Virus record (IMG/VR): IMGVR_UViG_3300028840_001555
Coordinates: 1-21,327 of that record
Length of the DNA stretch: 21,327 bases
Strand: one strand, 5' to 3'
DNA from: a virus
A program made the position numbers and the translations under genes. The notes under the pieces are model-generated. The model saw only the letters and a program-made list of their open reading frames with translations. It had not been told where the DNA came from and did no database searches. Below are positions 8,071 through 15,251 of the stretch, one piece after another. Position 1 is the first letter of the stretch, and the number at the start of each line of letters is the position of its first letter.

Positions 8071-9017
8071 AGAAATTAATTACAAGTTTATTACTGTGTA
8101 TGCTGGCAACAGCCGCCGCCGCCCAAGAGGTAGTGCGATACCAAGCCGATCGGTCTGGGTTGCACAGATGCGTGGTGCGTGTCCAGTGCGGCAATGCCGC
8201 GGGCACGGGCACTATCGTCGAAACTAATGGCTATGACGTTGTTATCACGGCCGCCCATGTCGTCAGTGGCGGCGATGCCGTGACACTGTGGGATGGCACG
8301 CGACGCATCAACGGTGAAGTCATCGGCCGCGACAAGGCCAACGACGTTGCCGTTATCGCGGCACGCAACCTTGACATGCTTGACGTTATCGCGGCACCGC
8401 TGCTTGACAGGCGGGCCAGGCAAGGCGAAACCGTGCAGCACTGCGGATATGCACGGGGGCGATTAGAGTCCACTAAAGGTGTCGTGCTCGCCGCCAATGA
8501 CTCACGGGCACGGTGCACCGGTGAAGCGATAAGCGGCGACAGTGGCTCGCCATTTTTCATCGATGGCAAAGTCGCTGGAATTGTGACAAACAAAACCACG
8601 TATAGCGTGCCAGTGTCTACAGGGCTATTCGGCCGCGTGCGATACTCGCAGCCAGAACCGGCTTTCATCGGCACGGCGTCACTGATTATCACGGCAATCA
8701 TTTACGCCAAGCCAATCATCATGAAAATCATTGAGCTTTACAAAGCGTGGCGAGCGTTTCGCAATCGCGTGATTCCAACGTCGCCGTGTTTGCCGTGTCG
8801 TCCGAAAAAAGACGAGGCACCGACACCGCCACCGGCACCAGAGCCCGCACCAACGCCGATGCCGCCGCCCGTTGGCTCGCCACCGCCGCCAGTCGTTGAA
8901 GCCTCTGGCATCTCGCCGTGGTGGATTGCGGCGGGGCCTGGTTGTATGGGCGTAGCTATTCTTACATTTTTTGCCGCGTGCATTGTCGGCATGAAACCTA
9001 AAGCAGTAAAGGGATGA
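8067..9017 (+). CDS. Secreted, membrane-anchored trypsin-like serine protease
   Basis: A 316-residue protein from ATG 8067, which overlaps the previous stop (ATGA) and begins with a classical signal peptide: MKK, a Leu-rich core and an ATAAAA-Q cleavage-like site near residue 19. The chymotrypsin fold is clear: His64 in ITAAHVV, Asp93 in KANDVAVI and Ser159 in SGDSGSP form the triad. After the protease domain come a hydrophobic segment (about 200-225), a CLPC motif (241-244), a proline-rich linker (about 252-278) and a second membrane span (about 285-308) with a short basic tail. It should act outside the inner membrane. Exported trypsin-like proteases are unusual inside a tail-gene run. With the next two membrane-protein genes it may form an envelope or lysis cassette. 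The enzyme class is near certain; the role is inference. Confidence 0.88.
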   Translation: MKKLITSLLLCMLATAAAAQEVVRYQADRSGLHRCVVRVQCGNAAGTGTIVETNGYDVVITAAHVVSGGDAVTLWDGTRRINGEVIGRDKANDVAVIAARNLDMLDVIAAPLLDRRARQGETVQHCGYARGRLESTKGVVLAANDSRARCTGEAISGDSGSPFFIDGKVAGIVTNKTTYSVPVSTGLFGRVRYSQPEPAFIGTASLIITAIIYAKPIIMKIIELYKAWRAFRNRVIPTSPCLPCRPKKDEAPTPPPAPEPAPTPMPPPVGSPPPPVVEASGISPWWIAAGPGCMGVAILTFFAACIVGMKPKAVKG

Positions 9018-9021
9018 TAAC

Positions 9022-9354
9022 ATGGCAACTTGGCTGATTATTACACTTTCTATCGTTGGTGCCATTGCCGTTGGCGTGCTTGGCTATCTGCTCTATCGCA
9101 AGGCTGATAAAACCTCTGACGATTTACAACGACGCATCAACAAGCTCGAAAATATGTTCGCCGCCGCTGGTTCGACGTGGATGAGCGAATTGCTTGAAGA
9201 CATCGTCGTCGGTGACGCGTCGGCAATCACGACTAAAATGCGTGATATTTTTGAAGCCGACAATACCACGGAGTTTTTCGTTGAAAAGGTGGCACGCCCT
9301 TGCGCGGCCTTTGTGCGCAAATATGACGCAGACCGCAAAAAGGCAGTGAAGTAG
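9022..9354 (+). CDS. Small membrane protein with N-terminal span
   Basis: This 110-residue protein has one strong membrane segment (about 4-26, WLIITLSIVGAIAVGVLGYL), followed by a basic YRKADKTSDD stretch and a helical, charged domain (to 110) with a short coiled-coil-like part (DDLQRRINKLENMFA). The basic residues after the span suggest that the C-terminal domain faces the cytoplasm. It begins 4 nt after the protease stop, with AAAGGGATGA upstream, so it is in the same operon. I do not recognise a family. A holin, antiholin or spanin-like partner of the protease is possible, as is a protein that excludes other phages; the sequence does not decide. Confidence 0.65.
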   Translation: MATWLIITLSIVGAIAVGVLGYLLYRKADKTSDDLQRRINKLENMFAAAGSTWMSELLEDIVVGDASAITTKMRDIFEADNTTEFFVEKVARPCAAFVRKYDADRKKAVK

Positions 9355-9373
9355 AAAGAAGCGGAGAGGCACT

Positions 9374-9640
9374 GTGGCAAGCGATAATGATATTTTAGCG
9401 GCAATTTTACAAAAGCTCGCTGACATTGAAAAAAAGATGGCGGTACACACTGAGCATCACGTGGCTATGTCGCGGCGATGCGAAGATCATAGCACCAAGA
9501 TCACCGGGATGGCTGGCACGCTCTACGGCAACGGGCGGCGCGGCCTCATCACCATCGTCGCCGTTCATAGCTGGGCGATTGGGCTCAGTAGTTTTGTCGC
9601 CGGTTCTTGTATCACGGCACTTGCCATGAAAGTATTTTGA
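9374..9640 (+). CDS. Holin/haemolysin XhlA-like small membrane protein
   Basis: This 88-residue protein starts at GTG 9374, preceded by GGAGAGG. Residues about 4-30 form an amphipathic coiled coil (ILAAILQKLADIEKKMAVHTEHH). It is followed by a short linker (YGNGRRG) and a C-terminal membrane span (about 57-86). A coiled-coil N-terminus, a basic junction and one C-terminal span is the layout of XhlA-type holin partners and similar phage lysis or tail-attached proteins. It stands 19 nt downstream of the previous membrane protein and third in the protease cassette. The topology is visible; the XhlA comparison is by architecture only. Confidence 0.6.
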   Translation: MASDNDILAAILQKLADIEKKMAVHTEHHVAMSRRCEDHSTKITGMAGTLYGNGRRGLITIVAVHSWAIGLSSFVAGSCITALAMKVF

Positions 9641-9652
9641 GGACAAATAATT

Positions 9653-10009
9653 ATGACATATGAAGAATTAACAGCGGAACAACAGGCGTCGATTGACGCA
9701 CTCATGGCGATCGTGCGACCGCAGGCTGGCACGTTGGCCCGGCTACTTGAATCGTTTCAGGCGATTGTCTCGCAGTACACTGGCAACATCGAAACGATTC
9801 TTAATCTCATTGACGCTGCCGAAGAGATTCCGAATCAAACGGGGCTGGCAGGCGCACAAGCCATGACCCGTGCCGACGTGCAAACGCTCATTGGCTACAT
9901 GACCACGGCAGCGGCGACAGCTGATGGTAGCGACGGCTCTTATAACACCAACTACCATCGCAGCTTGTACGCGAAGGCATGCGGTGCCGTCAATATGATT
10001 AATAGGTAA
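9653..10009 (+). CDS. Small helical phage protein, unknown function
   Basis: This 118-residue protein is supported by GAGGA (9639-9643) 9 nt before ATG 9653, overlapping the previous stop. It is mostly helical: YEELTAEQQASIDALMAIVRP, then LARLLESFQAIVSQYTGNIET, then TRADVQTLIGYMTTAAATAD, with a Gly/Ser/Asn-rich loop before the last helix. It has no signal peptide, membrane span or catalytic motif. It lies directly before the beta-helix gene, so a structural or chaperone role in tail-tip assembly is possible. I do not recognise a named family. Confidence 0.6.
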   Translation: MTYEELTAEQQASIDALMAIVRPQAGTLARLLESFQAIVSQYTGNIETILNLIDAAEEIPNQTGLAGAQAMTRADVQTLIGYMTTAAATADGSDGSYNTNYHRSLYAKACGAVNMINR

Positions 10010-10015
10010 TAACTG

Positions 10016-11167
10016 ATGGCTATAACCGAATGGTATGTCAACGGAAGCACAGGAACAGACGACCTTGCCGCAGGGCGTGGCGAGTCGAGCGGTGATCCGT
10101 GGGCGACGATTGTATATGCACTTGATACCGGAATACCGAATACCGGACAAGGTGCGAACGGCGACCGGCTGAACATCGCGGCTGGCACGTATACGATTAC
10201 AAAGGCATTGTCGTCAACAACGTATGGCACAACTTATACACCGTCCTCTTCTCGTCCATTATACTTTGTTGGCGCAAGTTCAAGCAACACCACGATTGAT
10301 GGCGATGGGACTTATTCAATTTGGAATAATAGCACAAAAGATTACATCGGCTTTCGAGATTTAGAACTAACGAATACCGGCAGCAATTATATTTTACGGG
10401 TTGATGGCTATTGCCACATTGTTCGATGCAGCCTGCATAATACATCAAGTCATTGGGTTCTATGCGGTTCGTATAATCGTATTTTCGATTGTTTATTTTA
10501 CAATAATAGCGGCACTACAGGAATTGCCTGTGGGTTTGGATCAAAGGTTGAGGGCTGTTATTTTAGTGGCACGACTGCGACACCATCAACGGTCGTTATC
10601 GACTTTTCAAGTCTTGTAGGGTGTGCGTGTAAAAATATTATTAGAATGCTAGCGGGGCAAAACGGCATCGCTATACGATTAAGCGGGATCGCTTGCGAGG
10701 TCATTAATAACTCGATTTACGCCGCCGCGACAACGGGAACTGGCATTCAAGCAGTCGCGGTCAATCCGACAGTCATTGGGAATATTATCGATGGGTTCAG
10801 CGGCACAGGTGGCAACGGAATTGACTTGAATACAGGCGGGGCCGCGCGGGGCGTTTTGGCAAATAACGCTGTCTACAATTGCACAACCGCGTATACCGGC
10901 GATACTACAGAATCGAATGGCTGGCTCTACGTCAACGACAACGAAACACTCTCATCATCGCCATTCACCGACGCAGCCAACGGCGACTTCACGCCCGTCG
11001 ACACCGGCAACGTCAAGGAAGGCGGCTGGCCTGATTTTACGGTCCCGTTTGGCACGCAGCAATCATATCCGTGGAAAGGTGCGATACAGCCGCAGGCAGC
11101 GGGCGGCGGTGGCACGTCCGTTTACTTACCGACAATGCAAGGCCGATTCGGCGTAATGGAGAGCTAA
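10016..11167 (+). CDS. Right-handed beta-helix protein (tailspike/fibre type)
   Basis: This 383-residue protein opens with WYVNGSTGTDD...GDPWATIVYAL and GDRLNIAAGTYTI, the standard entry of pectate-lyase-like parallel beta-helices. It continues with short turns typical of successive coils (NRIFDCLFYNNS, KVEGCYFSG, CEVINNSIYAA, PTVIGNIIDGF, RGVLANNAVYNC) over about residues 70-290. The C-terminus is Gly-rich (AAGGGGTSVYLP). Such proteins in phages bind or degrade surface polysaccharide, but the catalytic residues cannot be read by eye. No signal peptide is present, which fits a virion protein. Codons in about 10200-10700 are distinctly more A+T-rich than in neighbouring genes, which suggests later acquisition. 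The next ATG lies 1 nt after the stop. Confidence 0.8.
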   Translation: MAITEWYVNGSTGTDDLAAGRGESSGDPWATIVYALDTGIPNTGQGANGDRLNIAAGTYTITKALSSTTYGTTYTPSSSRPLYFVGASSSNTTIDGDGTYSIWNNSTKDYIGFRDLELTNTGSNYILRVDGYCHIVRCSLHNTSSHWVLCGSYNRIFDCLFYNNSGTTGIACGFGSKVEGCYFSGTTATPSTVVIDFSSLVGCACKNIIRMLAGQNGIAIRLSGIACEVINNSIYAAATTGTGIQAVAVNPTVIGNIIDGFSGTGGNGIDLNTGGAARGVLANNAVYNCTTAYTGDTTESNGWLYVNDNETLSSSPFTDAANGDFTPVDTGNVKEGGWPDFTVPFGTQQSYPWKGAIQPQAAGGGGTSVYLPTMQGRFGVMES

Positions 11168-11168
11168 C

Positions 11169-12248
11169 ATGGCAAGCACTGACGCACGCCCAGTCCCGAA
11201 AAAAAACACGGCCTATCGTCATTATTTTTCGATTCGAAAAAACGATGGCACGCTGATAACGACATGGGCGGGCCAGGATAGCGAGCTATCGGCCGACGGC
11301 GGCAACTTCGCGGATGCGACCAATGAGGCCACGGAGATTCAGACAAGCGGCATCGGCTACATTGACTTGACGGCTGGCGAGATGAACTATGACTGCGTGG
11401 TACTGAAAGTCACGGTCACCAACACCGACGCATTGCCGTACGTTGTCACTCTGTTTCCAGAAGAAGCCGGTGACATCCGTACGAACGTCACGCAGTATGC
11501 AGGAAGCACGGCCGCCGCCACCAACGGTTATCCGCTAGTTGACGTCTATTATATGGCAGGCGGCTCGTTCTACATGGACAGCGGCTATTTTGTCGTCAAT
11601 CCAGCGACAGTCAATGCAGCCAATATCAAACAGATCGACGACGTGGGTGTTCCGTCCGACGGCAGCGGGTATTTGTACGTTTTAGCCTACGACGACAGCG
11701 GCAGCTCGCTCGCCACGGCGGCGGCACTGGCAACCGCTGACGGCGTCATCGACAACGTCTGGGGCGTCGTCAGCAATCTGAACGACACCATCGAAGACAA
11801 CGGCGGCACGTACCGGTTCACGACGGCGGCGTTGGCACAGGCACCGAGCGGTGAGACGGCAGTGACCATCACGCCATTGCAGTCGTCGACGATTAACAGC
11901 GGGCGACAGAATACAGCGTATTTGACTGCCTATCAACATGCGACATTCAGCGACATGATAGCGGTGACAGACAACGACGACAACGCCGTCAATTTGTCAG
12001 GCGTTGCCCTGACGTTCCTAGCCTGGGACCCTGACGATACGTCAACGATAATACTCAACCTGTCCACGGCCGCCGGTGACATCAGCGTCGGCGGTGCCAG
12101 TAACAACCAAGTCACAATCGCTGGTGATGCGACAGACACAGGCACGGCCTATACACGGCTACGCTGGCGACTCATTGGCACAAGTAACGATACTCAGTAC
12201 GCACACGGCTATCTTGACATCGAAGCAATGGCCGACATACCATCGTAA
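11169..12248 (+). CDS. Two-domain tail/baseplate-type structural protein
   Basis: This 359-residue protein has GGAGAG upstream of ATG 11169. Residues 1 to about 105 form a beta domain (YRHYFSIRKNDGTLITTWAG, SELSADGGNFADATNEATEI, GYIDLTAGEMNYDCVVLKVT) of a type often seen in phage structural proteins, where it may act as a docking module. The C-terminal about 100 residues (TFSDMIAVTDNDDNAVNLSG, ALTFLAWDPDDTSTII, YTRLRWRLIGTSNDTQYAHG) resemble the immunoglobulin-like N-terminal domain of baseplate upper protein BppU. Between them lies an Ala/Asp-rich linker. It probably carries the beta-helix protein or another receptor-binding part. Phage structural nature is fairly safe; the precise position in the virion is inference. 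Confidence 0.65.
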   Translation: MASTDARPVPKKNTAYRHYFSIRKNDGTLITTWAGQDSELSADGGNFADATNEATEIQTSGIGYIDLTAGEMNYDCVVLKVTVTNTDALPYVVTLFPEEAGDIRTNVTQYAGSTAAATNGYPLVDVYYMAGGSFYMDSGYFVVNPATVNAANIKQIDDVGVPSDGSGYLYVLAYDDSGSSLATAAALATADGVIDNVWGVVSNLNDTIEDNGGTYRFTTAALAQAPSGETAVTITPLQSSTINSGRQNTAYLTAYQHATFSDMIAVTDNDDNAVNLSGVALTFLAWDPDDTSTIILNLSTAAGDISVGGASNNQVTIAGDATDTGTAYTRLRWRLIGTSNDTQYAHGYLDIEAMADIPS

Positions 12249-12265
12249 CAATAAGGAGATAGAAC

Positions 12266-12715
12266 ATGGCAGCCGGACGAGCAGCAGAACTGCATTATGA
12301 AGTAGCGACCTACGACGACTTTGACGGTACGTCATTGACTGAAATTACCAAGGCGCAGGACATTACCGTCAATGACAGTCGCGGCGAAATCGTCGAAAAC
12401 GATCGCACATCAATTGTCAACGGCACGTCACTGGGACAGCGTACCGTCGATGTTTCGTTCAATTACCACTACACGCCGGGCACCGATGCCGTTTATACGG
12501 CGCTTCGCAGTGCCTACACGGGCGACACCACGATTAACGTGGCGGTAACCGATGGCGTGCTTGCCACCGCTGGCACACGCGTCTTGTGGTTTGAGGCACG
12601 CGTCGCATCCTGTCCGTTGATGGGTGCGGCACCGCTGGAAGGCGCAATGAGCTTGCCAATTAAATTAGTATTGGCAAACGCCGCGAACATCGAAGACGCC
12701 ACCGTGAGTGCGTAG
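12266..12715 (+). CDS. Major tail tube protein
   Basis: This 149-residue, beta-rich protein has a near-perfect ribosome site (AAGGAGATAGAACATG). It contains KAQDITVNDSRGEIVENDRT, then SLGQRTVDVSFNYHYTPGTD, and ends APLEGAMSLPIKLVLANA. Such proteins (TIGR-type phage tail tube, lambda gpV-like fold) form the hexameric rings of a non-contractile tail. The ordering sequence (tail tube, gp10-like, G/GT chaperones, tape measure) strongly supports the role. No sheath gene is near, so the virus is siphovirus-like. The gene is 17 nt after the preceding stop. Confidence 0.8.
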   Translation: MAAGRAAELHYEVATYDDFDGTSLTEITKAQDITVNDSRGEIVENDRTSIVNGTSLGQRTVDVSFNYHYTPGTDAVYTALRSAYTGDTTINVAVTDGVLATAGTRVLWFEARVASCPLMGAAPLEGAMSLPIKLVLANAANIEDATVSA

Positions 12716-12717
12716 CA

Positions 12718-13215
12718 ATGGATGTCAACGTCACCTTACACACCAAGCAAATGAAAGCGGCGTTCCAGTCGTTGGAGCGTAGCGTACAACGCCGTGCGTT
12801 ACGATACGCGACCGACGCCGCCGCTGGTGTAATAAAGAAGGCGTTACAGGCATCGGCACCGGTACGCAGCGGGGCGACCAAGCGAAGCATTAGAGTTAAG
12901 AAAGTCAAGATTCGCGGCGGCGAGAAGCGTGTCATCGGGCCTTCGATGAAAGAGTTTTCTTTGCGTCGAACGAAGAAGGGCCGCGTGCGAGTTGCGACAA
13001 AGAAGACGGCCGCACAGGCTTTCGGTAAGCACGTGCCGGGCCGCGTCGCCCATCTCGTTGAGTTCGGCCACGGTGGCCCGCATCGTGCTGCCCCGCATCC
13101 ATGGATGCAGCCAGCATTTAAGAGTTCAGTCGGTGCCGCACGGGCCAAGATGGCGAGCAAGTTACAAAGTGAAATCATGAAAGGTGCAGAACGTGCAGCA
13201 GCTAAGGCGAGATAA
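12718..13215 (+). CDS. HK97 gp10-like neck/tail-completion protein
   Basis: This 165-residue, highly basic protein has a helix near the start (KQMKAAFQSLERSVQRRALRY), then APVRSGATKRSIRVK, and the family hallmark VAHLVEFGHGG...HPWMQPAF at about 120-143. This is the HK97-gp10/lambda-Z-like family of minor tail or neck proteins, which join tube and head. It is normally found before the tube gene, so the order here is swapped. It starts 2 nt after the tail tube stop. Its 3' end overlaps the chaperone gene by about 30 nt, which suggests coupled translation. The motif makes the call good. Confidence 0.8.
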   Translation: MDVNVTLHTKQMKAAFQSLERSVQRRALRYATDAAAGVIKKALQASAPVRSGATKRSIRVKKVKIRGGEKRVIGPSMKEFSLRRTKKGRVRVATKKTAAQAFGKHVPGRVAHLVEFGHGGPHRAAPHPWMQPAFKSSVGAARAKMASKLQSEIMKGAERAAAKAR

Positions 13216-13546
13216 TATTGCGTCGATCGTGACGCCGCGAGTCAAGCAGGGCATCGAGTCACTGGACTGCGAAGTGTGGTTTAAGCGGCTATCGTACGCG
13301 GAAGTTTTGAAAGTCAGGGAAGTGGCAAGCCTGGATGCTGAGGGCGGTGACAGTTGGCCGGCGTCGTGCGACATCGTACAGCGTGCCACGTTCGACGGCG
13401 ATACCGATACACCGCTCTTTGATACCGCCGAAGAGGTTCAGGGCTTGCCAGTGGCCGTGGTAACGTCGCTTATCATCGGACTGCTCGAGGCCAATGGCCT
13501 TGGCAAGCAAGAGGAAGCGACCGACGAAGCGGTAAAAAACGACTAA
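13184..13546 (+). CDS. Tail assembly chaperone, short (G-like) form
   Basis: This is 120 residues read from GTG 13184; GTG 13193, 6 nt after an AGGTG, is an equally good start. The protein carries WFKRLSYAEVLKVREVASLD, a typical start for tail chaperones of this class, then ATFDGDTDTPLFDTAEEVQG and AVVTSLIIGLLEANGLGK. G-like chaperones bind the tape measure and recruit tube subunits; they are not in the finished virion. The gene overlaps the gp10-like gene upstream. Its end contains the slippery A AAA AAC at 13534-13540, so a fraction of ribosomes should enter the next frame and make the longer GT form. Function comes from gene order and the frameshift site. Confidence 0.75.
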   Translation: MQNVQQLRRDNIASIVTPRVKQGIESLDCEVWFKRLSYAEVLKVREVASLDAEGGDSWPASCDIVQRATFDGDTDTPLFDTAEEVQGLPVAVVTSLIIGLLEANGLGKQEEATDEAVKND

Positions 13547-13608
13547 AGCGGCGTGACGTGCGTTTGCATTTGGCAGTAGCCGTGGCTCTTGGCCTGCCGT
13601 CACGTCGC
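13534..13608 (+). promoter_or_regulatory. Programmed -1 frameshift site with downstream stem
   Basis: The zero frame reads GTA AAA AAC GAC TAA, which contains the heptamer A AAA AAC (13534-13540), a classic X XXY YYZ slippery site. After a 7-nt spacer, GCGGCGTGACG (13548-13558) can pair with CGTCACGTCGC (13598-13608) over 11 bp with one G-U; the 39-nt loop has further pairing (GGCAG/CTGCC). Slipping back one base gives CGA CTA AAG CGG..., which is open into the T-like frame and adds 84 residues. Heptamer, spacer and stem together fit -1 frameshifting as in lambda G/GT. Confidence 0.82.
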
Positions 13609-13794
13609 GAGCTATACGAGCGAGTGAGCTATGAAGAGTTGGCTGAACTTTGCCTGTATTACGCACAAGAGCCATTTGGTGAGATTCGCAGCGACATGCG
13701 GACGGCATTGACGGCGTACACGACGGCACAGGTACAGACAACGCAGCGATTGTCAATTGATGACTTTATGTTAAAGGTGCACAGGAATGGCTAG
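13534..13794 (+). CDS. T-like extension of tail chaperone (GT form by -1 frameshift)
   Basis: This is the -1 frame that follows the short chaperone. Entered by slippage at 13534-13540, it makes a GT protein of about 203 residues with the G part. Read alone it would start at GTG 13558 (78 residues), but no good ribosome site precedes that codon. The extension has LHLAVAVALGLPSRRELYERVSYEELAELCLYYAQEPFGEIRSDMR in outline: an L-A-A-L-G start, then an aromatic/EPFG and R-D-R motif, the pattern of lambda gpT-like tails. It overlaps the tape measure start by 8 nt, as in lambda. GT forms link tape measure to tube subunits during assembly. Confidence 0.78.
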   Translation, partial: KKRLKRRDVRLHLAVAVALGLPSRRELYERVSYEELAELCLYYAQEPFGEIRSDMRTALTAYTTAQVQTTQRLSIDDFMLKVHRNG

Positions 13795-15247
13795 CAGCAA
13801 AGCAGTCGGCAAGCTCTGGGTAGGCTTAGACATGGAGGCCAGCGGATTCAAACGCGGCCTTGATAAGTCTGAGTCTGCAATGAAGCAGTCGGCGGGACGC
13901 ATGAAAGGCATATTCAGTTCCGTCTTCAGCGGTGCCATGCTTGGCAACTTGGCGGCGGCTGGCATTACTCGCATCCTTGGCAGTATTCGCAACACAATCA
14001 CCAGTGTCTTTGACCGGTTCGAGAACCTTGACGCCATAGCGAAGTTTTCGCGTCAAATCAATATTTCTTCAGAATCCTTAATTGCCTGGAAACAGGCCGC
14101 TGAGCTTGCGGGCACTGGCGGCGACACCTTGCAAAAAGGCCTTGAAAAGCTGTCCATCAATCTTGGCTACGCTGCCGACAAAGGCGGGCCAATTGCCGAT
14201 GCTATTAAGGCATTGAATCTTGACGCTCGCATGTTGGCAAATATCAAACTTGATAAAGCGTTCCTGCAAATTGCCGACGCAATCTCCAAAGAAAATAATG
14301 CCATCCAGCGTGCCTATTTAACGTCGCTGCTCTTCGGCAAGGCAGGGCCAAAAATTGCACTGATGATGGAAGGCGGGGCCAAGTCGCTTGAAGATGCTAT
14401 TGAATCGGCACGTAAAGATGGCATCTTATTTTCGGAAGACCAGCTGGCACGCATCGAACGCGCAAACGATGCGATGACGATGATGCGTGATAAATGGGCG
14501 GCAGCGAAAGACGAGCTTGCCATTGGGATTGCACCGCTCGTGAAAGTCATCGCCGACGATCTGAAAGACGCGTTTGGCAGCATGGACGCCGCTGAGGGCG
14601 GTGGTATTGTCGGATTATTTGAAAGTTTGTCTGACGTTATTTATACCATTGGCCAAGGTTTGCAGGCATTATTTGGTGTTGTGCAGTTTGGCGTTGGCGT
14701 ATTGATTGGTGGCATTGACACCGCAATACAAGCAATCGGCCAAGCGATTGATTCTATTATGCCTGATGCAATCCAACCGCAATGGATTACCGATTTAGCC
14801 AAAAACGGCACTGGGCTGAACGCTGCTGGGCAAGCTATCGCTGATAAAGGCTCGGCAAACATGCAAGGGGCATGGGATAGCTTTATCCGCTTGACACCTA
14901 GTGAACGTGCCGAAGCAGAAAGGCGAAGAAAGGCAGGTGGCGGCAAGGATACCAGTGCACCTGAGCAGCCAGCATCTGTATCTCCAAATGCAACACCGGC
15001 GGCCACGCTAATACGTGGCACGCAAGAAGCGTATTCGGCAATTGCCAAGTTTCGAATGAGCGGCGAAACCAATGAAGAAATCCAGAAGCAGCAACGTGAA
15101 GAGCTACGCAAGCAAACCGCTGAGCAAGAGAAGATGCAAGAGAAACTTGACGCTGTTGTCGATTACGCACAGCGGCAATACGAAGGCTTTAAGCAGTGGT
15201 GGAAAAAAGGCATCCAGCATATTCAGACAACCAGCATAGGCATGTAA
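13787..15247 (+). CDS. Short tail tape measure protein
   Basis: This 486-residue, largely helical protein follows the chaperones directly and overlaps the T-like frame by 8 nt. It has an amphipathic N-terminus (GLDMEASGFKRGLDKSESAMKQ), an Ala-rich segment (GAMLGNLAAAGITRILGSI), a middle about 80-250 typical of tape measures, a hydrophobic part (about 270-325, DVIYTIGQGLQALFGVVQFG) and a charged coiled coil at the end (about 425-470, rich in Gln/Glu/Lys). Tape measure length sets tail length; at the usual 0.15 nm per residue the tail would be about 70 nm, short for a siphovirus. No lytic transglycosylase or peptidase domain is seen. Confidence 0.82.
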   Translation: MASSKAVGKLWVGLDMEASGFKRGLDKSESAMKQSAGRMKGIFSSVFSGAMLGNLAAAGITRILGSIRNTITSVFDRFENLDAIAKFSRQINISSESLIAWKQAAELAGTGGDTLQKGLEKLSINLGYAADKGGPIADAIKALNLDARMLANIKLDKAFLQIADAISKENNAIQRAYLTSLLFGKAGPKIALMMEGGAKSLEDAIESARKDGILFSEDQLARIERANDAMTMMRDKWAAAKDELAIGIAPLVKVIADDLKDAFGSMDAAEGGGIVGLFESLSDVIYTIGQGLQALFGVVQFGVGVLIGGIDTAIQAIGQAIDSIMPDAIQPQWITDLAKNGTGLNAAGQAIADKGSANMQGAWDSFIRLTPSERAEAERRRKAGGGKDTSAPEQPASVSPNATPAATLIRGTQEAYSAIAKFRMSGETNEEIQKQQREELRKQTAEQEKMQEKLDAVVDYAQRQYEGFKQWWKKGIQHIQTTSIGM

Positions 15248-15251
15248 CGAC

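Noticed and set aside
45-13794. Gene transfer agent rather than phage
   Set aside because: Structural genes alone cannot decide this; regulatory and ParB-fold genes next to them fit a phage or prophage better, and nothing specific to GTAs is visible.
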